A DNA stretch of 12,652 nucleotides, from NCBI GenBank assembly GCA_043800975.1, contig JAZDMK010000148.1, positions 1 through 12,652 on the forward strand. Direction: 5' to 3'. The notes under the pieces were generated by a model. It made no database searches. It saw nothing but the letters and a program-made list of their open reading frames with translations, and was not told the DNA's origin. Below, piece after piece: positions 6,088-12,652 of this stretch. Numbering within the stretch: the stretch's first letter is position 1; each line of letters begins with the position of its first letter. A program made the translations under genes and the position numbers. The stretch comes from JAZDMK01 sp043800975 (lineage in GTDB: Bacteria > Bacteroidota > Bacteroidia > Bacteroidales > JAHJDW01).

Positions 6088-8664
6088 ATGAAACATATTC
6101 TCATTGCTCTTCTTTCTTTGTTAATCATTCCCACAACTTTGTTCGGGCAAGGCGATAATCATGGTGGCAGACCGGGTGGTCCCATGCAGCAAGGCCCTCC
6201 AATTGGCAAGCTACACGGAACTGTTCTTGATGCATCAACAGAAAAACCTGTTGAATTTGCTACCGTTGCTCTTTATCGCAGAAAAGATTCTGCGTTGGTT
6301 ACCGGGGGAACAACAAATGCAAAAGGCAAGTTCGACATTGAGAATCTCCCTTTTGGCCGCTATAAAGTGAAGATCAATTTTATCGGTTATAAAATGCACA
6401 TCATCGATACATTGACCATTTCTCCAAAAAATCCTGATGTAACACTGGCTGTTGTGAAACTGAAATCAGGCATCTCAGATTTGAACCAGGTGGAAATTAC
6501 CGGTGAAAAAAACATGATGCAGGTGGGTATCGATCGTAAAGTTTTTAATGTAGAAAAAAGTTTGATTACACAAGGTGGCTCTGCAACTGATGTTCTGAAA
6601 ACTGTTCCTGCCATTGATGTTGATATCGACGGTAACGTCAGTTTGCGCGGAAGTGGCAACGTTACCATTTTGATTGACGGAAAACCATCTGCGATGCTGA
6701 GCGGCGGAAGTACAGCACTGGAGCAGATTCCCGCATCTTCCATTGAAAATATTGAAGTGATTTCTAATCCATCTTCCAAATATGATCCGGAAGGAATGTC
6801 GGGTATTATCAATATCAATCTGAAGAAAAACAAACTGCAGGGCCTGAACGGAAACATACAATTGGGAACAGGTACAACAACCATGAATGACGGAGCTTTT
6901 GTTTTGGGTAAAAAATACAATGGCTCTATCAGTTTGAATTATCGTAAAAAATGGTTCAATGTATACACAACCTATAGTTATCGCAACAATTATATGCCCG
7001 GCTCTGGCATAAGCAACCGCACATCGTGGATCAACGATACAGCCAGTTATCTGAATCAAAACAGTTTTAATTTTCATGAAAATTATTCCCATATGATTAA
7101 AGGCGGTTTTGATTTTTATCTGAACGACCGCACAACCCTTGGCATTACCGGAGTATATAGCATGCGTCCAGAAACAGAAAACGACAGCAATCTTTATAAA
7201 TACAGCGACTATAACTATGACATCACATCATTGTATTCACGCAATACCATTGGAAAATCGGAAGGTAATAATTATGATCTGCAAGCTAATTTTCGCCACT
7301 CTTTTAAAAAACCGCAACAATATTTAAGCGCCGACGCATACTTCAGCACTGGTGATGACAATGAAACAGGAGAATCATTTCAATATTATTACAATCCTGA
7401 TTTCACACTTTTGTCTATAGAGCCATACAAACAGAATACTACCACCTATTACAAATCATACAACACCAGTATTCAGGCTGACTATTCACAACCCACTGCA
7501 AAAGGAAAATTTGAAACCGGTTTCAAAAGCCAGTTGCGCCATACAGACACTGACTTTAAATCTGAAACCTGGAATGCAGAAGATAGTCTGTGGTACAGCG
7601 ATCTGTTATTAAACAACCGTTTTAAGATGGATGAACAGATCAATGCTACCTATGGCACTTTACAACACACTATAAAACGCCTTGGATTTCTTCTCGGGTT
7701 GAGACTGGAACAAACCTATCGCTATTCAGAACTTCTGAATACCCAGGATAAATACAAAACAAATTACTTTAGCTATTTTCCAAGCGTACATATTTCTTAT
7801 AGCCTGGGAAAACAAAAAGATTCTCTAAAACGGAAATCCGAAAGTTCACAGGAATTACAACTGAGTTATAGCCGCCGTATTAACAGGCCCAATACGCATA
7901 CACTGAATCCCTTTACAGATTATTCTGATCCACTGAACCAGCGCACAGGCAATCCCAACCTTGAACCTGAGTACATCAACTCCGGGGAAGTAGGTTATTT
8001 GAAACGCTGGGATAAAGTTACACTAACCAGTTCGATATTCTACAAGTACACGACCAACATGATAACACGTTATCGTTATTTTATTAAAAATAATGAAACA
8101 ACAGAAACTGTTTCTGATACTTCTATCATCATGCCTATTAATGCAAACAGTGCTACTTCTTATGGAATGGAATTCATTTTTTCGATGCAGCCCAAAGAAT
8201 GGTGGAATCTTTCAGGAAACTTTTCTTTCTTTAACAACGCCATTGAAGGCGGTGTTGATGCGGTTCTCAGCAACAGCAACAGCAGTTGGTCAGCAAAACT
8301 AACTTCCAACATGAAACTTCCTAAAGGAATTGATCTTCAATTTATGGGTAATTACAGGGGCCCCTTGGCCACCCTCCAGGGTATTTTCGATCCGGGCTGG
8401 TCGGTTGATGGCGCTGTTAAAAAAGATTTCTTTAAAAACAAACTCAGTGTGGGTTTGCGATGCAGTGATATCTTTAATACAAGAAAGTTCCGGATGAAAT
8501 TTGAGAACGAAACCTATCAGCAGGATATAACACGTCGTAGAGAAAGCCGTGTCGTATTTTTGACACTGACCTGGAAATTCGGAAAGCCCGATAAAAATGC
8601 AATGAAAATTCGCAAAGGTAACGGAGATCAGGAATTTGACGGTGATATGGGAGGCGACTTCTAG
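6088..8664 (+). CDS. TonB-dependent receptor-like outer-membrane beta-barrel protein
   Basis: This 858-residue outer-membrane protein has a signal peptide at 1-20 (ending TTLFG|QGD), then a Gly/Pro/Gln-rich linker at about 22-39. A carboxypeptidase-regulatory-like beta-sandwich follows at about 41-125 (LHGTVLDASTEKPVEFATV, GKFDIENLPFGRYKVKINFI). The TonB plug is at about 150-250, with SATDVLKTVPAIDVDIDGNV, SLRGSGNVTILIDGKP, SSIENIEVISNPSSKYDPEG and GIININLK. The beta-barrel runs from about 255 to 832 and includes the typical RRINRPNTHTLNPFTDYSDP and TGNPNLEPEY at about 595-625. The barrel ends near FLTLTWKFGKP, then comes a polar Gly/Asp-rich tail ending GDMGGDF. This resembles the Bacteroidota 'outer membrane beta-barrel family' (Pfam OMP_b-brl_3) rather than SusC. 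The substrate is unknown; siderophore, metal or peptide are all possible. It stands alone, with a divergent gene upstream and a strong terminator downstream. Confidence 0.93.
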   Translation: MKHILIALLSLLIIPTTLFGQGDNHGGRPGGPMQQGPPIGKLHGTVLDASTEKPVEFATVALYRRKDSALVTGGTTNAKGKFDIENLPFGRYKVKINFIGYKMHIIDTLTISPKNPDVTLAVVKLKSGISDLNQVEITGEKNMMQVGIDRKVFNVEKSLITQGGSATDVLKTVPAIDVDIDGNVSLRGSGNVTILIDGKPSAMLSGGSTALEQIPASSIENIEVISNPSSKYDPEGMSGIININLKKNKLQGLNGNIQLGTGTTTMNDGAFVLGKKYNGSISLNYRKKWFNVYTTYSYRNNYMPGSGISNRTSWINDTASYLNQNSFNFHENYSHMIKGGFDFYLNDRTTLGITGVYSMRPETENDSNLYKYSDYNYDITSLYSRNTIGKSEGNNYDLQANFRHSFKKPQQYLSADAYFSTGDDNETGESFQYYYNPDFTLLSIEPYKQNTTTYYKSYNTSIQADYSQPTAKGKFETGFKSQLRHTDTDFKSETWNAEDSLWYSDLLLNNRFKMDEQINATYGTLQHTIKRLGFLLGLRLEQTYRYSELLNTQDKYKTNYFSYFPSVHISYSLGKQKDSLKRKSESSQELQLSYSRRINRPNTHTLNPFTDYSDPLNQRTGNPNLEPEYINSGEVGYLKRWDKVTLTSSIFYKYTTNMITRYRYFIKNNETTETVSDTSIIMPINANSATSYGMEFIFSMQPKEWWNLSGNFSFFNNAIEGGVDAVLSNSNSSWSAKLTSNMKLPKGIDLQFMGNYRGPLATLQGIFDPGWSVDGAVKKDFFKNKLSVGLRCSDIFNTRKFRMKFENETYQQDITRRRESRVVFLTLTWKFGKPDKNAMKIRKGNGDQEFDGDMGGDF

Positions 8665-8673
8665 TTAAACTAA

Positions 8674-8704
8674 AAGGGCAGTTTAATACTGCCTTTCTTT
8701 TTTT
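8674..8704 (+). terminator. Intrinsic terminator after the TonB-receptor-like gene
   Basis: AAGGGCAGT (8674-8682), loop TTAAT, ACTGCCTTT (8688-8696), then C and seven T (8698-8704). The stem holds six Watson-Crick pairs (GGCAGT/ACTGCC) plus one G-T and two A-T pairs. It starts 10 bp after the TAG at 8662-8664 and separates this gene from the tolC-like operon. Confidence 0.88.
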
Positions 8705-8782
8705 ATAAAAAAGCCTTAAAATATTTTTTTGGTGCCTTAATCTGTTTAATTTTACGGGTTCTATCAAGTTGGCTGCCGCAGA

Positions 8783-10213
8783 ATGAAAACAAAATTATTT
8801 TTTTTACTTGGCCTGTTGCTTTATTGTGTCAATGGATTTTCTCAAAACCAGAAAATCTGGACACTTCAGCAATGCATCGATTATGCATATGAAAACAATC
8901 TTCAGATCCGTCAGCAAATGCTGAGTTCTGAAACTACAAAAATTAATGCTGCACAAACCAAAGCCGCTATGCTCCCATCGCTGAACGGAAGCGCCACAAA
9001 CGTATACAACTATGGTAAAACGGTGGATATGTACACGAATAGTTTTGCAACCGAACGCGTTCGTTCGAATAATTTTTATCTGAGCAGCAACGTTACAATT
9101 TTCAATGGCTTTCAGAAATACAACAACATGCGGGCAAACATGCTGAGTTATGAAGCCAGTAAATGGGACCTTCAAAAAATGAAAGACGACATTGCTCTTT
9201 CGATTGCATCCGCATACCTTCAAATTTTATATAGCGAAGAGCAGGTTACTACTGCCACATCACAAAGTGAAATCACACGCCAGCAGATTGAACGCACACA
9301 AAAATTAGTAGATGCCGGAAAAATAAACAAACAGTCTTTACTGGAACTGGAAGCACAACTTGCAACTGAGGAACTTTCCTTAGTGAATGCACAAAATCAA
9401 CTGGAACTTGCTTACCTGAATCTTGCGCAAATGCTGGATCTCAGCGATACAAAAGATTTTAAAATTGAGAAACCAATCATTCCTGTTAATCCGGATGAAA
9501 CTTTCAAAAATTTAAATCCGGGCGTTATCTTTGAAAAAGCCGTAAGCAGCCAGCCTTCCATTAAAAGTGCAGAACTGAAATTACAAAGTTCTACAATGTC
9601 TTTCAATGCAACAAGAGGGATGCGCAGTCCTACTTTATCCATGCAGGGCTCAATAGGCACGGGCTATTCCGGCGCCAGTAAACAATTAAGCGGGTTTACT
9701 TTAAGCGGATATGATACGATTGGTTTTACGTCAGCCACCTTCGAACCGGTTGTTGCACCTTCGTTTCAGTATGATTATAAAAATATTCCTTTTAAAGATC
9801 AATTCAACGACAATGTAAATAAATCTTTTGGTTTTTATCTGAGTATCCCAATATTCAATGGATGGCAAACCAAAACTGCTGTCAGTCGTTCCAAAATTTC
9901 GATGATGATGGCCGAACTGAATCTTGCTACTGTTCGCAATCAGCTCAACAAAGATATTCAACAGGCGTATGCAGATGTGAAAGCAGCATACAATAAATAC
10001 AATGCAACATTGAAAAGCGTGAATGCACTTGAAACTTCATTTAACTTTATCAATGAACGTTACACGCTGAATATGCTAACAACCATTGAATTTAATGATT
10101 CAAAAAACAAACTGGATAAATCTAAGTCAGATTTATTGCAAGCCAAATATGAATTTGTATTCCGATTAAAAATTCTTGATTTTTATCAGGGAAAGCAGCT
10201 TACTATTAATTAA
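8783..10213 (+). CDS. TolC family outer-membrane efflux channel
   Basis: This 476-residue outer-membrane factor has a signal peptide (MKTKLFFLLGLLLYCVNGFS|QNQ). It carries two OEP repeats of the TolC type. The first opens with WTLQQCIDYAYENNLQIRQQ at about 26-45, has the membrane strand VTIFNGF at 104-110, and then a long coiled-coil helical part at about 111-215. The second starts near 245 (NPGVIFEKAVSSQPSIKSAE), has LSIPIFNGW at 353-361 and ends with helices to about 470. The trimer forms a beta-barrel with a periplasmic alpha-helical tunnel that docks on an adaptor and an inner-membrane pump. A stretch of about 55 residues at 291-345, rich in Gly, Ser, Thr and aromatics, comes before the second membrane strand and probably forms an exposed loop. 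The adaptor gene starts 7 bp downstream. The export substrate cannot be inferred. Confidence 0.94.
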   Translation: MKTKLFFLLGLLLYCVNGFSQNQKIWTLQQCIDYAYENNLQIRQQMLSSETTKINAAQTKAAMLPSLNGSATNVYNYGKTVDMYTNSFATERVRSNNFYLSSNVTIFNGFQKYNNMRANMLSYEASKWDLQKMKDDIALSIASAYLQILYSEEQVTTATSQSEITRQQIERTQKLVDAGKINKQSLLELEAQLATEELSLVNAQNQLELAYLNLAQMLDLSDTKDFKIEKPIIPVNPDETFKNLNPGVIFEKAVSSQPSIKSAELKLQSSTMSFNATRGMRSPTLSMQGSIGTGYSGASKQLSGFTLSGYDTIGFTSATFEPVVAPSFQYDYKNIPFKDQFNDNVNKSFGFYLSIPIFNGWQTKTAVSRSKISMMMAELNLATVRNQLNKDIQQAYADVKAAYNKYNATLKSVNALETSFNFINERYTLNMLTTIEFNDSKNKLDKSKSDLLQAKYEFVFRLKILDFYQGKQLTIN

Positions 10214-10220
10214 GGTTTTT

Positions 10221-11588
10221 ATGAAAAGAGGAAAGATTTTAAAGATTTTAGGCATCGTGGTTGGTGCAGTTATCCTAATGATGATCATTGGACGCAGCTG
10301 CGGAATGATCAAGAATAAAGGCACTATCAATGTTACCGTAGAAAAAGCCGAGAAACGAACTATTGTAGAAACGGTTTCTGCTAACGGGAAAATTCAACCC
10401 GCCGTAGAAGTGAAAGTATGTCCTGACGTATCCGGTGAAGTTATTGAATTAAATGTTAAAGAAGGTGATGAAGTGAAAGCCGGACAATTGCTGGCAAAGA
10501 TCAATCCCGATTTGTATCAGTCGAATCTGGAACGAATGTCTGCTTCCTTAAATACAAACAGAGCGAACCAGGCAAATTCCAAAGCACGTGCTGCGCAAAC
10601 CAAAGCACAGTTTATTCAGATTGAATCCAGTTATAAAAGAAATGAAAAATTATTTAAACAGGGCGTTATTTCTGAATCCGAATTTGAACAGGCAAAAGCC
10701 CAGTATGAAGCAGGAAAAGCCGATGTAGAGGCAGCCGATCAAAGTGTCATTGCAGCAAATTATAATATTAAAAGCGGTGCTGCTTCTTTAAAAGAAGCGC
10801 AGGATAATTTGCGGAAAACAGCTATCTATGCTCCTGTTGATGGAACCATTTCGAAACTCAGTTGTGAAAAGGGAGAACGTGTTGTTGGGGCATCGCAGTT
10901 TTCTGCACCTGAAATTATGCGCATTGCCAATCTGAATGAAATGGAAGTAAATGTGGACGTGAATGAAAACGATATCATACGTGTAAAATTGGGCGATACA
11001 GCGATCATTGACATTGATGCGTTTCTTGACAGAAAATTCAAAGGTGTTGTCAGTGAAATTGCAACATCAGCTACAACGACCGGTGTAACTGCAGATCAGG
11101 TTACCAATTTTGTTGTAAAAATTAGAATTGTTCGCGAGTCATACGCAGATATGTTGGTTGGAAAGCCCGCCAACTTTTCTCCTTTCCATCCGGGAATGAC
11201 CGCCACTGTTGACATTCAAACAAAGAAGGTGATTGATGCTCTTTCCATTCCGATTCAGGCTGTGACAACACGTGTTGACAGTACAAAAATTCCAAATGCA
11301 CAAATGAAAGCTGATAAAACATCCTCTGATAACAGCATGTCTAATGCTAGCAAATCAAGTGCAAAAACCGAAGAGTGTGTTTTTATTTATCAGAATGGAA
11401 AAGTTAAAAAAGTGATTGTAAAAACCGGAATTCAGGACAGCAATTACATTCAGATTCTGGAAGGAATTACAGAGAAAGATGAAGTTGTTTCCGGCCCCTA
11501 CCGCGCCGTTTCAAAGAAACTGAACGATGGAGATGCGGTAAATAAAGTAGATAAAAAAGATCTTTTTGCTAAAGGAGAAAGCGAATAA
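10221..11588 (+). CDS. Periplasmic adaptor (membrane fusion) protein, MacA/HlyD type
   Basis: This is a 455-residue adaptor linking an inner-membrane exporter to the TolC-type channel. I start it at the ATG at 10221, 7 bp after the TolC stop. A longer frame from 10176 would overlap the TolC gene by 38 bp and put 15 extra residues before the membrane anchor. Features: N-terminal membrane helix at about 7-26, first lipoyl half PDVSGEVIELNVKEGDEVKAG at about 68-94, helical hairpin at about 99-197, second lipoyl half IYAPVDGTISKLSCEKGERV at about 202-223, beta-barrel at about 235-345, and membrane-proximal part ending SGPYRAVSKKLNDGDAV. An insert at about 356-384 is rich in Ser, Lys and Asn and looks like a flexible loop. 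In many Bacteroidota such genes precede a MacB-type ABC permease. Here tsaB follows after 6 bp. Confidence 0.92.
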   Translation: MKRGKILKILGIVVGAVILMMIIGRSCGMIKNKGTINVTVEKAEKRTIVETVSANGKIQPAVEVKVCPDVSGEVIELNVKEGDEVKAGQLLAKINPDLYQSNLERMSASLNTNRANQANSKARAAQTKAQFIQIESSYKRNEKLFKQGVISESEFEQAKAQYEAGKADVEAADQSVIAANYNIKSGAASLKEAQDNLRKTAIYAPVDGTISKLSCEKGERVVGASQFSAPEIMRIANLNEMEVNVDVNENDIIRVKLGDTAIIDIDAFLDRKFKGVVSEIATSATTTGVTADQVTNFVVKIRIVRESYADMLVGKPANFSPFHPGMTATVDIQTKKVIDALSIPIQAVTTRVDSTKIPNAQMKADKTSSDNSMSNASKSSAKTEECVFIYQNGKVKKVIVKTGIQDSNYIQILEGITEKDEVVSGPYRAVSKKLNDGDAVNKVDKKDLFAKGESE

Positions 11589-11594
11589 TTTATT

Positions 11595-12293
11595 GTGCCT
11601 ATTTTTCTTCATATTGAAACAGCAACACCCGTCTGTTCTGCGTGCATAACTGATGGCGAAAAAATTATTTCACTTCGCGAAAAATCAGGCAACAATGTTC
11701 ACTCCTCATTGTTGACAGTTTTTATCCAGGAACTTTTTCAGGAAAGTGGAATTGCTTTTTCTTCTCTTGATGCTATTGCCGTGAGCAAAGGGCCGGGTTC
11801 CTATACAGGATTACGCATCGGTGTTTCGACAGCGAAAGGATTATGCTTTGCATTAGATAAGCCACTTCTATCGGTTGAAACTTTAACGGCCATGGCCCAC
11901 GGAATGTTGCAACAGAAAGCTGTTTCCGAAGACACCTATTTATGTCCGATGATTGACGCCCGAAGAATGGAAGTATATACAGCATTTTACAACAACCAAT
12001 TAACAAAGGTTTTTGATACATGCGCACTCATTATTGATCAGGATACTTTTCTTCCATTTTTAAAGGAGAATAATTTATTGTTTTTTGGAAGTGGTGCGGA
12101 CAAACTCGTTCCGCAATTTAACAACCATCCCGGAATAAAAATAAATACTGAATATCTTCACTCCTCTTCATTCATGTTACAATCTGCTTTGGAAAAATGG
12201 AATAACAAACAATTTGAAGAGGTCAGAAGTTTTGAACCATACTACTTAAAAGACTTTGTAGCTACTACTCCCAAAAACAAGCTCTCGTTATGA
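11595..12293 (+). CDS. tsaB: tRNA threonylcarbamoyladenosine biosynthesis protein TsaB
   Basis: TsaB is the dimerisation partner of TsaD in the bacterial complex (TsaB, TsaD, TsaE) that moves threonylcarbamoyl to A37 of ANN-decoding tRNAs. It acts in the cytosol. The 232-residue length is usual. Motifs: FLHIETAT at 4-11 (the degenerate nucleotide-binding strand typical of TsaB), NVHSSLL at 34-40 where TsaD has its metal-binding HxxxH, KGPGSYTGLRIG at 65-76, SVETLTAMAHG at 93-103, and MIDARRMEVYTAFY at 119-132. The start is GTG at 11595. No in-frame ATG lies between the previous stop and this codon, and an A stands at -3. It begins 6 bp after the adaptor gene, and its TGA overlaps the next ATG by 4 bp (12290-12293). 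The link with efflux genes is positional only. Confidence 0.96.
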   Translation: MPIFLHIETATPVCSACITDGEKIISLREKSGNNVHSSLLTVFIQELFQESGIAFSSLDAIAVSKGPGSYTGLRIGVSTAKGLCFALDKPLLSVETLTAMAHGMLQQKAVSEDTYLCPMIDARRMEVYTAFYNNQLTKVFDTCALIIDQDTFLPFLKENNLLFFGSGADKLVPQFNNHPGIKINTEYLHSSSFMLQSALEKWNNKQFEEVRSFEPYYLKDFVATTPKNKLSL

Positions 12294-12652
12294 AATCCAA
12301 TTTATCCATATTTAAAAAAATTATGAGTTACGCAAGCGGTACTGTTGTTGAAATGTCAGATAGCACGGTAACTCCAGGGCTACATGTTTATTGCCTTCGG
12401 GGAAAATTACAGATGAATTCGGTTAATGCAAACTATTCGGAAGGTCCGTTGAGAACCGCTTTTGAAGTGGAATTTCGCAAACTTGATTTACCGGGCAGAA
12501 ACATTAAAAATACACTGATTCTCGGTTTTGGAGCAGGAAGTGTTGCGTCCCTGCTGCAGGAAAAATTTAATATCGATTGTGCTATTACAGGCGTTGAGCT
12601 CGATCCCGAAGTAATCCGGCTGGGCGAAAAATATTTTAAAACCAAACGATTT
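12290..12652 (+). CDS. Spermidine synthase-like SAM-dependent methyltransferase, N-terminal part (3' end outside window)
   Basis: The frame opens at the ATG overlapping the tsaB stop (ATGA) and stays open to the window end, giving 121 residues without a stop. The N-terminal part has short strands (TVVEMSDSTV, LHVYCLRGKLQMN). Then comes a Rossmann core: motif I ILGFGAGSVASLLQEK at about 78-93, and GVELDPEVIRLGEKYF at about 101-116, where Glu103 would bind the ribose of the cofactor. This order matches the spermidine synthase-like methyltransferases common in bacteria. True spermidine synthases (SpeE) carry a GGGDG-type motif, which is not seen here (GFGAG instead), so an aminopropyltransferase role is doubtful. 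The substrate-binding part lies outside the window. A second in-frame ATG lies 11 codons on (12323), but the overlap favours 12290. Confidence 0.83.
   Translation, partial: MKSNLSIFKKIMSYASGTVVEMSDSTVTPGLHVYCLRGKLQMNSVNANYSEGPLRTAFEVEFRKLDLPGRNIKNTLILGFGAGSVASLLQEKFNIDCAITGVELDPEVIRLGEKYFKTKRF

Noticed and set aside
6387..7092. Two long minus-strand open frames (177 and 205 codons) within the receptor gene.
   Set aside because: They are antisense to the conserved plug and barrel coding sequence, and their products show no recognisable domains.
8728..8754. A promoter-like pair TTTG (8728-8731) and TAATTTTA (8747-8754) before the tolC-type gene.
   Set aside because: The spacer is 15 bp, shorter than the spacing I know for Bacteroidota promoters, and the last base of the -7 box is wrong. 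The operon promoter probably lies in 8705-8782, but I cannot fix it.
10176..10220. An earlier in-frame start for the adaptor protein.
   Set aside because: It would overlap the tolC-type gene by 38 bp and put non-conserved residues before the membrane anchor. The ATG at 10221 fits the usual form.
1..12652. Mobile elements, defence systems, CRISPR arrays, tRNA or rRNA genes.
   Set aside because: I looked on both strands for transposase or integrase motifs, regularly spaced repeats and tRNA-like cloverleaf ends, and found none. The gene content is ordinary core and envelope functions.

Overview
The window looks like chromosomal DNA of a member of the phylum Bacteroidota. The signs are consistent: a type IX secretion (T9SS) protein with a gliding-motility-type C-terminal domain and a SprB-like segment, an outer-membrane receptor of the carboxypeptidase-regulatory/plug/beta-barrel type, signal peptides ending in 'AQ' or 'SQ', a Bacteroidota-type GH3 protein tail, AT-rich spacers, few Shine-Dalgarno sequences, and one perfect TAnnTTTG-type -7 element. 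Genus and species cannot be read from this. I see no rRNA, tRNA, CRISPR array, insertion sequence or integrase.

Layout. (1) 1-2369, plus strand: a tightly packed run made of the 3' end of a GH3-family gene, a secreted propeller-like hypothetical protein overlapping it by 4 bp, a deoxynucleoside kinase 1 bp further on, and kdsB (CMP-KDO synthetase) starting at a TTG. (2) 2409-5829, minus strand: a large T9SS-exported surface protein with its own putative promoter, and upstream of it a two-gene set of small secreted proteins of unknown function that ends in a clear intrinsic terminator. (3) 5830-6087: a 258-bp divergent intergenic region with two perfect inverted repeats. (4) 6088-8664, plus strand: a TonB-dependent-receptor-like outer-membrane protein followed by a strong intrinsic terminator. 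(5) 8783-12652, plus strand: a TolC-type outer-membrane channel, a MacA/HlyD-type periplasmic adaptor, tsaB (GTG start) and the 5' part of a spermidine-synthase-like methyltransferase, with gaps of 7 bp, 6 bp and a 4-bp overlap.

How the genes fit together. KdsB supplies CMP-KDO for lipopolysaccharide, and dNK salvages deoxynucleosides. The TolC and adaptor pair are two of the three parts of a tripartite efflux system, and no inner-membrane pump is visible on either side. TsaB belongs to the universal t6A tRNA modification machinery and is probably just cotranscribed. Most of the window is ordinary Bacteroidota core and envelope content. I did not find a convincing new multi-gene system. The least explained items are the two small secreted proteins at 4855-5829, the propeller-like protein at 168-980, the inverted repeats in the divergent region, and the pump-less efflux pair.
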